Assembly (NCBI GenBank): GCA_003999685.1
Contig: CP021231.1
Location: 1,484,231-1,548,230 of the forward strand
DNA: 64,000 nt
Origin: Taiwanofungus camphoratus
Taxonomy: Eukaryota > Basidiomycota > Agaricomycetes > Polyporales > Taiwanofungaceae
Reading direction: 5' to 3'
Positions 57,068 through 64,000 of the stretch are shown piece after piece. Every line of letters starts with the position of its first letter. Position 1 is the first letter of the stretch. Made by a program: the position numbers and the translations under genes. The notes under the pieces were generated by a model. It was given only the letters and a program-made list of their open reading frames with translations, did not search any database and was not told where the DNA came from.

Positions 57068-57917
57068 AGGTGGAGCGAGACCGCCGATAGGCGGGCGAGC
57101 GTAGTAAGAGATGAGAGAGATAGAGAAGACAAGAGTAAACAATAGTATCTGTCGCCAGATACCAACTTGTTTCGCTAAGAGCTCATCAGTACTCTCGTCG
57201 TACTTTTAACCGATGGTTCAGGGTCATCAGATGATTGACCCTGAGTCATCGGCCAAGGGCCGATGACTGATTCAATTTGACCAACCAGGCCATGAGGTAG
57301 TAATGAGCTCCAATCACATCAGAGCTATTTCTCTTATCTCTTATCAGCGGGCCGACAAAAGGCAGGCTAGAACGCCCTAGCCTTTACCAATACCGCCACC
57401 TGATCAGAGATAACAATCAGATGTAAAGATAAGGAGTCATTTAGGATGACTCATAGATAAGAGATCCCTTATCATCGGTTGGGATGACAAGGGTGGGAAT
57501 AGAACAATCCGGGCCGGTGCCGACCGAGTCACATGACCGGTCTGACTTCCGGGCGCCTAGATAAGGGCAGCGTGGACCACTGAGGAAGCATCATGTCACG
57601 GCACAAACCTGAGGATCCCTAGGAACACCCTCACCGAGCCATGCGGGGCGGGGGCGGGATATTCACTAGGACCGCGTCCGGCAAGTTGCCGCACCGTGCC
57701 ATAGCATGTTACACCTCACAGATCACCGGATCATGGACTAACACAGCAGAGGGGCGCTGGTGACCATAACTAGGTGGTGCCCAGGCCAGTCCAGCCTCGC
57801 GGCTCAACCGGTCCGTGCCTGGATGCTGATCACATGGCCGGCCCTCTCGGGCGAGTCACGTGACGAGCGTCTTATTTCCCAAGACTACCAAATGGAGAAG
57901 GCGCGGTAGCGCCTTCA
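57068..57917 (-). repeat. A unit copy A3, proximal pseudo-LTR of the Penelope-like element
   Basis: 850 bp, apparently identical to 61746-62595. Ends on the right with the perfect hairpin AAGGCGC-GGTA-GCGCCTT and on the left with CCGCC-GATA-GGCGG. Confidence 0.93.
57128..57199 (-). ncRNA. Hammerhead ribozyme A3
   Basis: Stem I GACGAGAGUA/UACUCUUGUC (10 bp, one G-U), CUGAUGA, stem II GCU-CUU-AGC, GAAA, stem III ACAA/UUGU plus GUAUCUG/CAGAUAC with a GCGA loop. Predicted cleavage between plus-strand positions 57138 and 57137. Confidence 0.95.
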
Positions 57918-57999
57918 GTTAGGTTAGGTTAGGTTAGGATTTAGCGTTAGGTTAGGTTAGGTTAGGTTAGGTTAGGTTAGGTTAGGGTTAGGTTAGGTC
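57918..57999 (+). repeat. Internal telomeric tract at the Penelope-like element 3' junction
   Basis: About 80 bp of TTAGG repeats with a short interruption (ATTTAGCG near 57939-57948) between the left pseudo-LTR and the internal region. Confidence 0.9.
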
Positions 58000-58086
58000 T
58001 GGTTTGAACAGACAACCCTAAGTGCGAGTAAACGCAAAAGGTAGTTACACCAATAACCTTAAGCTAAACAAATCGAATCAACCGAT
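58000..58086 (-). other. 3' untranslated part of the Penelope-like element
   Basis: Short stretch after the reverse-transcriptase stop codon. Contains an ACAACCCTAAGTGCG segment resembling the right end of B units (CAACCCTAAGCGCAGG), a hint that B units derive from a related element. Confidence 0.6.
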
Positions 58087-61000
58087 TTATATGTCCATTT
58101 CCAAAAGTACATCATCTGTACTTTGGGCATTGATAACACTTCTGCGCCACTTGCTTGCTAAGTCAGCGAAATTGGTTTCCCTTTTACGCGACACAAGCCA
58201 GCGCTTGTCTAAGAATCCGAGTTGGGAAAGGTCAGGGACCTTCTCCGCTTCGATGAATCCGTTGGGTTTCTTCAGGTACCGCCCAGTCCAAACCCAGCCC
58301 TCGTCCGCGCGGTTGTCATGGACAACTGCCACCGGTTTCGAGATTTGATCGGACCGCCTGGCTTCAGCGGCGGCGAGTTCTGCTGCTGCTTCCGCAGCCG
58401 CCGTTTCGCGCGACAGCTTGCGCTGGGCTACTCGGGCGGGATCCCACCACTCCTCAAGCGTGGTCTGAACTGTGCTGGATAGGGTCGCATCCTTAGGACC
58501 CCCAGACGAATACTCAAAGATCGGAGCGGCCGAGTTTTCCCAACTCGCCGAAAAGAAAGACTTAAAGAAAGATAAGTCCTTCACCCACGATTCTGTAACA
58601 CGTGTCATTAATTCATGAACCTCGAACTGATCCCATGAGGGGTTGAACTTCGACTTAATCGCAAGTACGCCCTCAACTTGGTCTGCATCTTCGGTCGAAG
58701 ATTTTGGTTTTCCAAGACGTTCTTTCCAGCGTACCGCTTTATGCGAGTCAAGCCAGGAAGTAACCAGAGCAGGGGGATAGCCACGGCCGACATACAGGTC
58801 GACAAGCCCATGAAGGGCATCTAGGTAATGTTCCAACTTAGAACTTAGCGTAGCTAAACGGCTCATCTCCCCAATGAACGTGCCTTTTTTCACGTCCTTT
58901 GGGTGGTGAGATACCCATGGAATTCGTTCGTGATGGTTAAGTGCTTTCCGATATGGCTTATGTTCCACCCGGTTAGAAACGGGGTCAATATAAATAAGCA
59001 TGTCTAAGAATGGCGTCGCCCATTCAGACACTTCCCATGTTATAGTGCAGCCATCATAAGATATACGACTTTGGCAGGCTTCTAGAGCTTCTGCCGCACT
59101 ACCTGCTTCAACTATGGCAAATACATCATCGATATATCGGCCATAATATAAAAACGGTGGAGTAACCTGTCCACCGGGCCATACTTGATTTTCAAAATGG
59201 CATCCGTAGAGATTAGCTAAGTCAGGCGAACACGCCACACCCATAGCTAATCCTCGTTTTTGAAAGTAAGTACGACCGTTGAAATCGACTATTAAATCGT
59301 AATTGGCCGTTTGCATACACCTGATAAATAGTGCATTATAAAACTGGGGCTGGTCCATGGACTGACTACCCAGAGGATGTCTTGTGTACAGTTTGGACAC
59401 AATGCCAACACAATCTCTGAGTGGTACATTAGGGTAGAAAGCGACAACGTCGCCAGCCACTAACCAATACTTTTTCCATTTTAACGTTTTAACCTTTGCT
59501 AACTGGATCGCAAGATGTTTTGATCCATGTATAATGAAGGGTTCAGCCTCGATAATAGGTTTCAACAGTTTAGATACAACTTTAGCCGCGGGCCCTTGAG
59601 CGCATGAGTGACATGGAACAATAGGTCGCATCTTTACTGGGGATTTATGGATTTTTGGAATCCCGTAAAAGATAGGCACCTTTGGTTCCTCTAACTCGCT
59701 TTCGGGACATTTAGACCGGAGGAATTTGGCTAATTGGAGTGTCTGATCGTTAGGCAAAGCCCCTTCGACCCAATCGCTTAACTCCTTTACCCGCTTTGTA
59801 ACTTTTTCTAAATACATCTGTCGCTGACCGGGATTAATTTCCTGATAGTCAGCCGTATTTGACAGAAGATTCATGCAACCAGTAATGAACCATTCCCTTG
59901 TGACTACTGCCGCACCAAGGTTCTTGTCCGTTTGGAGAACGAGGTAGTTATGCTCGTTCAACCAGAGGCGAACGCGGTCCAGGTCTACAAGCCGATTAGG
60001 GTGGCTTCTAGCTTTCAAACCGGGTACGACACTACGTATGTAATCAGTGACGTATGTTTGCCCGCGTTTAAGACCGTTTTCGATATATTGTGTGGCCCTA
60101 GGGGCGGACGAGTCCCGCTTAGCCCTAAGGTCGTAGTCTGGATCATATGGTGGTTGACTTATACCTTGCCGTTCAAGTTGAATCTGTTTGACTTTAAAAT
60201 ACACTCGCCAGCGTATTCGTTCGCAGAAATCATCGAACGCCGTTTGAATGAGTTCCCCGCTCGGGGAGGAATACAACATATATTTCAAACCGCAAGATAT
60301 GTGTATGCTAATGTCCGGCGGTAAAAAAACATCCTCGCCACAGTGCACCCAGCTTCTGAACCTCGCCGCTTCGACTAAAGCAACCGGAGCGAAATAAAGG
60401 AGGGTGCGAGCTGCAACAGGCAAGGGTAACATTAGAATACTGTCTGGATAAGACGACGGCTGGGAGAAGCGGAGTCGCGAGCGAATAACTGACCGGATTA
60501 TTTCGCTCTCCCTTTGCCTTTCCGATCTTTGGTCTTCTTCTGCTTCTTCGCAGAGGAAGCGGCCTGCTGCTGCTTGGCCTTGCGCTGCGGAGGTTTGGGA
60601 GGACGTCCTCCCGTACTCATGCGCACCGATCGTTTTGGCGCCTTTGCCTTTGCTCCCTAAAATACGTGATAGAGCGGCGCCTGGTAAGCTTTTTGGAACA
60701 GAACCATGTACAAAACTTACCGCGTTCTTTGAGCTGCCCTCGCCTTTGAGACGACGATCAACCGCATCATCGATCAGCTTTTTCAAAGCTGCAGGGTTCT
60801 CGGTGGCGTCACCCATCTCGACCTCCGCTGCAGCCTTGACGGCAGACTTTGCTTGCGCTCGAGCCGCGGCTTGTGCCAATTGTGATTCACGGATATTAAC
60901 TACCCGGAAGGCAAAGCGTGGGAGCACGGCGACGAATCGCTTGTACTCAGACTCGAGGACAGGGTCATTGGTCCACGTATCTAGGCGTTGACCGCCATCG

Positions 61001-61590
61001 ATAGTTTCCCTCCAAACAGGAACGCGACTAGACTGGCTAATGCGCGCCCATTGTTCGTCAACCACTGTCCGCATTTTCTCCAACATTGCTGTCGGGTCCA
61101 ATGCGCGATCAAAGAACGCGAGCTCTGCTCGCTTTTGGGCGATGGCCAAGTCAAGAGCCTTCCGACGGAAGGATTGGAACTCGGTTATCAGAGCTGCGGG
61201 TTCCGCCGGCGACGTCTCGAGCCAGAGTTTTGAGCTCTGGAAGACGGGTTCGCTGAGCCCCTGTAACTGGTGGGGGAGCGAACCGTTAGCTTTGTGCGAC
61301 TCAAGGTCACCCAATTGCTTCTGCAAAGAAACAGAACGTTCCTTCGCTTCCGCAACGCTAACCAGCACCGGACGGAGCACCTCTCGATACACGAGAGGTA
61401 TAGCTGAGAAGACTTGGTCAATGGTCTCTGCGTGAAAAATGGCTCGGAACTCATCGGCAACAGTCTCAAGCGATGCCGCCCCGATAGCGTACGATAAGCT
61501 CGCGGGGGCAAGATTCCGGGCAATTGCAGACCTAAGTGAGGCAGACCCGGGACCGACGGAAGAAGAACGGGGCGTGGAAGATGGAGCCAT
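58087..61590 (-). CDS. Penelope-like reverse transcriptase
   Basis: Uninterrupted 1167-codon frame from ATG 61590. Residues 1-550 form the N-terminal region with an Ala/Lys-rich part and no known domain. The RT core runs from about 550 to 880: TDKNLGAAV (near 555), FYGIPKIHKSPVKMRPIV (about 646), GDVVAFYPNVPL with the motif A Asp 714, RGLAMGVACSPDLANLYG (motif B, about 778), GRYIDDVFAIV with catalytic Asp-Asp 821-822, and TPFLDMLIY. The Penelope-type thumb follows (HHERIPWVSHHPKDVKKGTF...MSRLATLSSKLEHYLDALHG). The C-terminus (about 960-1167) contains no GIY-YIG endonuclease, only WKER/Ala-rich and charged sequence. Known relatives are telomere-attached and thought to prime on the chromosome's 3' overhang. 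All catalytic residues are present, so the enzyme may be active. An alternative frame rich in lysine lies inside at 60498-60620. Confidence 0.94.
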   Translation of the reverse strand: MAPSSTPRSSSVGPGSASLRSAIARNLAPASLSYAIGAASLETVADEFRAIFHAETIDQVFSAIPLVYREVLRPVLVSVAEAKERSVSLQKQLGDLESHKANGSLPHQLQGLSEPVFQSSKLWLETSPAEPAALITEFQSFRRKALDLAIAQKRAELAFFDRALDPTAMLEKMRTVVDEQWARISQSSRVPVWRETIDGGQRLDTWTNDPVLESEYKRFVAVLPRFAFRVVNIRESQLAQAAARAQAKSAVKAAAEVEMGDATENPAALKKLIDDAVDRRLKGEGSSKNAVSFVHGSVPKSLPGAALSRILGSKGKGAKTIGAHEYGRTSSQTSAAQGQAAAGRFLCEEAEEDQRSERQRESEIIRSVIRSRLRFSQPSSYPDSILMLPLPVAARTLLYFAPVALVEAARFRSWVHCGEDVFLPPDISIHISCGLKYMLYSSPSGELIQTAFDDFCERIRWRVYFKVKQIQLERQGISQPPYDPDYDLRAKRDSSAPRATQYIENGLKRGQTYVTDYIRSVVPGLKARSHPNRLVDLDRVRLWLNEHNYLVLQTDKNLGAAVVTREWFITGCMNLLSNTADYQEINPGQRQMYLEKVTKRVKELSDWVEGALPNDQTLQLAKFLRSKCPESELEEPKVPIFYGIPKIHKSPVKMRPIVPCHSCAQGPAAKVVSKLLKPIIEAEPFIIHGSKHLAIQLAKVKTLKWKKYWLVAGDVVAFYPNVPLRDCVGIVSKLYTRHPLGSQSMDQPQFYNALFIRCMQTANYDLIVDFNGRTYFQKRGLAMGVACSPDLANLYGCHFENQVWPGGQVTPPFLYYGRYIDDVFAIVEAGSAAEALEACQSRISYDGCTITWEVSEWATPFLDMLIYIDPVSNRVEHKPYRKALNHHERIPWVSHHPKDVKKGTFIGEMSRLATLSSKLEHYLDALHGLVDLYVGRGYPPALVTSWLDSHKAVRWKERLGKPKSSTEDADQVEGVLAIKSKFNPSWDQFEVHELMTRVTESWVKDLSFFKSFFSASWENSAAPIFEYSSGGPKDATLSSTVQTTLEEWWDPARVAQRKLSRETAAAEAAAELAAAEARRSDQISKPVAVVHDNRADEGWVWTGRYLKKPNGFIEAEKVPDLSQLGFLDKRWLVSRKRETNFADLASKWRRSVINAQSTDDVLLEMDI

Positions 61591-61732
61591 GCGAACGGCG
61601 GCGGACGATAGTAGATCGACTCAGACTTAGGCTTGTAGAATCGATTGCAGTCGTCGCAGAAGATACCGACAGTCGTGCACCAGGTGAGGGGCTTGCGATG
61701 GCGGATGTAGAGAGACAGCTTGGCGGCGGTGT
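61591..61732 (-). other. 5' leader of the reverse-transcriptase gene
   Basis: 142 bp between the start codon and the telomeric repeats of the distal pseudo-LTR junction. No TATA-like box; the promoter may lie in the pseudo-LTR. Confidence 0.5.
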
Positions 61733-61745
61733 TGGTTAGGTTAGG
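61733..61745 (+). repeat. Internal telomeric tract at the Penelope-like element 5' junction
   Basis: GTTAGGTTAGG between the leader and the distal A unit. Confidence 0.85.
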
Positions 61746-62595
61746 AGGTGGAGCGAGACCGCCGATAGGCGGGCGAGCGTAGTAAGAGATGAGAGAGATA
61801 GAGAAGACAAGAGTAAACAATAGTATCTGTCGCCAGATACCAACTTGTTTCGCTAAGAGCTCATCAGTACTCTCGTCGTACTTTTAACCGATGGTTCAGG
61901 GTCATCAGATGATTGACCCTGAGTCATCGGCCAAGGGCCGATGACTGATTCAATTTGACCAACCAGGCCATGAGGTAGTAATGAGCTCCAATCACATCAG
62001 AGCTATTTCTCTTATCTCTTATCAGCGGGCCGACAAAAGGCAGGCTAGAACGCCCTAGCCTTTACCAATACCGCCACCTGATCAGAGATAACAATCAGAT
62101 GTAAAGATAAGGAGTCATTTAGGATGACTCATAGATAAGAGATCCCTTATCATCGGTTGGGATGACAAGGGTGGGAATAGAACAATCCGGGCCGGTGCCG
62201 ACCGAGTCACATGACCGGTCTGACTTCCGGGCGCCTAGATAAGGGCAGCGTGGACCACTGAGGAAGCATCATGTCACGGCACAAACCTGAGGATCCCTAG
62301 GAACACCCTCACCGAGCCATGCGGGGCGGGGGCGGGATATTCACTAGGACCGCGTCCGGCAAGTTGCCGCACCGTGCCATAGCATGTTACACCTCACAGA
62401 TCACCGGATCATGGACTAACACAGCAGAGGGGCGCTGGTGACCATAACTAGGTGGTGCCCAGGCCAGTCCAGCCTCGCGGCTCAACCGGTCCGTGCCTGG
62501 ATGCTGATCACATGGCCGGCCCTCTCGGGCGAGTCACGTGACGAGCGTCTTATTTCCCAAGACTACCAAATGGAGAAGGCGCGGTAGCGCCTTCA
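61746..62595 (-). repeat. A unit copy A4, distal pseudo-LTR of the Penelope-like element
   Basis: Direct repeat of 57068-57917 at a constant offset of 4678 bp with no difference noticed by eye. Confidence 0.93.
61806..61877 (-). ncRNA. Hammerhead ribozyme A4
   Basis: Same sequence as ribozyme A3. Cleavage here and at A3 would release a 4678-nt RNA containing the reverse-transcriptase gene, the telomeric tract and the pseudo-LTR. Confidence 0.95.
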
Positions 62596-62606
62596 GTTAG
62601 GTTAGG
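62596..62606 (+). repeat. Internal telomeric tract (TTAGG)2
   Basis: Two TTAGG repeats between A4 and B6. Confidence 0.85.
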
Positions 62607-63459
62607 AGGTGGAGCGAGCAACGACGAAGGAGTTGCGAGCGTTGAGAAGACTTAATGGAAGCTAGTACTAATTAGCCCGATATCGCTATCGGACGGCTAA
62701 TTTCGACTAAGTCTCATCAGAGCACTAGCGTCGCTTATAACCAAGTTCAACATAAGTCACGCTTATGGTTGAGTCATGACCCGGGGGCCGGTGACTAAGT
62801 CAGTTTGACCGTACCAGGGCAAAGGGTTGCAAGTGGGAGCGAATCACGTCTCTCCCTCCTATCCTAATCAGTCAGCGATAAGCAATCATCATTGTCTAGA
62901 TTCGCCTAGACACCATTACTGATCAGATGTCAGAGTCATCTGATTAAGATTAGAATCTGGACCTTAAGCCTGGGCTCAAGATCCGAGATAAGAGATAGGA
63001 AGTCCGGGCCGAAGGTTAGTCCAGGCCGGACATAGATAGGAACAACATAGCCGGTGCCGCGCCGATCATGTGACCGGGCCGCTTTCCGGGCGTCTACTAA
63101 GGGCAGCGTGGACCACTGAGGAAGCATCATGTCATGGCACAAACCTGGGAATCCCCGTGAACACCCTGTCCGAGCCATGCGGGGCGGGGGAAGGATATTC
63201 AATAGGACCGCGTCCAGCAAGTTGCCGCACCGTGCTCTAGCATGTTACAACCCACAGATCACCAGATCATGGACTAACACAGCAGAGGGGCGCTGGGGAC
63301 CATAGTAGTTATCGCGCGCTCCGCTAGCATGCGGGAACGGCGCGCACCGGGCCGCAATGAAGGGCCGGTCCGTACTAAGTGCCGAACATATCATGTGACA
63401 CGTAAGGCGCCTATCTATTTTTAGGCAACCCTAAGCGCAGGACTGGGAAAGTCCGGCGG
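62607..63459 (-). repeat. B unit copy B6, full length
   Basis: About 853 bp, left end like B4 (AGGTGGAGCGAGCAACG), right-end hairpin GGACT-GGGAA-AGTCC then GGCGG. Confidence 0.92.
62661..62729 (-). ncRNA. Hammerhead ribozyme B6
   Basis: Identical to B2/B4/B5 in all helices and cores. Confidence 0.93.
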
Positions 63460-63510
63460 TTAGGTTAGGTTAGGTTAGGTTTAGGTTAGGTTAGGTTAGG
63501 TTAGGTTAGG
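63460..63510 (+). repeat. Internal telomeric tract
   Basis: About ten TTAGG repeats with one TTTAGG variant. Confidence 0.92.
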
Positions 63511-63857
63511 AGGTGGAGCGAGACCGCCGATAGGCGGGCGAGCGTAGTAAGAGATGAGAAAAATAGAGAAGACAAGAGTAAACAAAGGTATCTGTCGCCA
63601 GATACCAACTTGTTTCGCTAAGGAGCTCATCAGTACTCTCGTCGTACTTTTAACCGATGGTTCAGGGTCATCAGATGATTGACCCTGAGTCATCGGCCGG
63701 AGGCCGATGACTGATTCTATTTGACCAACCAGGCCATGAGGTAGTGGTGAGCTCCAATCACATTAGAGCTATTTCTCTTATCTCTTATCAGCGGGCCGAC
63801 AAAAGGCAGGCTAGAACGCCCTAGCCTTTACCAATACCGCCACCTGATCAGAGATAA
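63511..63857 (-). repeat. A unit copy A5, terminal and 5' truncated
   Basis: Left 347 bp of an A unit including its hammerhead. The unit breaks off after CTGATCAGAGATAA and terminal telomeric repeats follow at once. As the outermost unit it would be the most recent addition. Confidence 0.93.
63571..63643 (-). ncRNA. Hammerhead ribozyme A5
   Basis: As A3 but stem II loop CCUU and an 8-bp apical stem III GGUAUCUG/CAGAUACC with GCGA loop (7 bp in A3). Differences lie in loops or add a pair. Confidence 0.93.
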
Positions 63858-64000
63858 GGTTAGGGTTAGGTTAGTTAGGTTAGGTTAGGTTAGGTTAGGT
63901 TAGGTTAGGTTAGGTTAGGTTAGGTTAGGTTAGGTTAGGTTAGGTTAGGTTAGGTTAGGTTAGGTTAGGTTAGGTTAGGTTAGGTTAGGTTAGGTTAGGT
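63858..64000 (+). repeat. Terminal telomeric tract (TTAGG)n
   Basis: 143 bp of TTAGG, with one TTAGGG and one TTAG unit at its start, running to the end of the window. G-rich strand 3' end points right, as expected at a right chromosome end. Confidence 0.95.

Larger units (their letters stand above)
57068..62595 (-). mobile_element. Endonuclease-lacking telomeric Penelope-like element (Coprina/Athena type)
   Basis: One long minus-strand reverse-transcriptase gene lies between two directly repeated A units (57068-57917 and 61746-62595), which act as pseudo-LTRs. The offset is exactly 4678 bp at both ends of the repeat, so there is no indel in about 850 bp, and I saw no base difference. The internal region (58000-61732) is joined to each pseudo-LTR through TTAGG repeats. 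Orientation (gene read toward the centromere), telomeric junctions, pseudo-LTRs with hammerheads and the lack of a GIY-YIG domain all match the Penelope-like retroelements described at fungal and rotifer telomeres. The identical repeats and the open frame suggest a recent, possibly active insertion. Confidence 0.92.
51764..64000. repeat. Subtelomeric array of A and B units with interspersed TTAGG telomeric tracts
   Basis: 12.2 kb composed of co-oriented units. Order: A1 (truncated), A2, B1 (3' part only), an unrelated tandem-repeat block, B2, B3 (truncated), B4, an A stub, B5, A3, the Penelope-like internal region, A4, B6, A5 (truncated), terminal telomere. Apart from the A1/A2 border, each unit begins on the left with AGGTGGAGCGAG or AGGTCTATG (AGGTATAG in B1) directly after a TTAGG tract. 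A and B share a conserved core of about 200 bp and the same overall plan. Confidence 0.93.

Noticed and set aside
59932-61435. Plus-strand frames opposite the Penelope-like reverse transcriptase
   Set aside because: Short, overlapping the clearly coding minus strand, with no domain.
1-64000. tRNA, rRNA and CRISPR features
   Set aside because: No cloverleaf with A and B boxes, no rRNA-like segment and no regularly spaced short repeats were recognised by eye. Weak tRNA candidates could be missed without a covariance search.

Overview
The window reads as one chromosome end of a filamentous basidiomycete (Agaricomycetes-like). The reasons are short introns of about 50-70 bp with CTAAC-type branch sites in tightly packed genes, F-box-like gene families, a DUF1752/GATA regulator, an NST1 homologue, and a terminal (TTAGG)n tract that runs off the right edge. 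Species and contig completeness cannot be read from the sequence.

Left part, 1-51.3 kb, single-copy genes. In order: a PLP-lyase/M20-peptidase fusion (+), a decayed phosphopantetheinyl transferase (+), an MFS sugar transporter (-), a LINE retrotransposon with a perfect 14-bp target-site duplication that was itself split by a 1.7-kb solo-LTR-like insert, a two-finger GATA factor with a 12-nt microexon (+), two tandem F-box-like paralogues (-), elongation factor 1B-gamma (-), a Golgi pH regulator/GTG-type membrane protein (-), a secreted glycoside-hydrolase-like protein (-), an NST1-type stress protein (+) and a Neo1-type P4-ATPase flippase (-). Exon models were checked by phase. For the GATA factor, both F-box genes, EF1Bgamma and NST1 the spliced lengths are exact multiples of three.

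Right part, 51.76-64.0 kb, subtelomere. This is an array of two related noncoding unit families, A and B, about 0.85 kb when complete. All units lie in one orientation and most are separated by tracts of a 5-bp telomeric repeat, TTAGG. Two A copies with no difference that I could see, exactly 4678 bp apart, flank a 1167-aa Penelope-like reverse transcriptase gene on the minus strand. A therefore behaves as the pseudo-LTR of an endonuclease-lacking telomeric Penelope-like element of the Coprina/Athena type. Eleven units, five A and six B, carry on the minus strand a complete hammerhead ribozyme fold: the CUGAUGA and GAAA cores, three helices and a cleavable U. Between copies and families the helices change by compensatory substitution. 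Truncated copies always keep the edge next to the centromere-side telomeric tract and lose the other edge, as expected if each copy was reverse-transcribed onto the chromosome end starting from the RNA 3' end.

The most interesting system is this ribozyme-bearing telomeric retroelement family. Cleavage at successive hammerheads would release RNA monomers that each carry an internal C-rich telomeric tract next to the element, which could pair with the chromosome's G-rich overhang. The structure is read from the sequence; the mechanism is inference.
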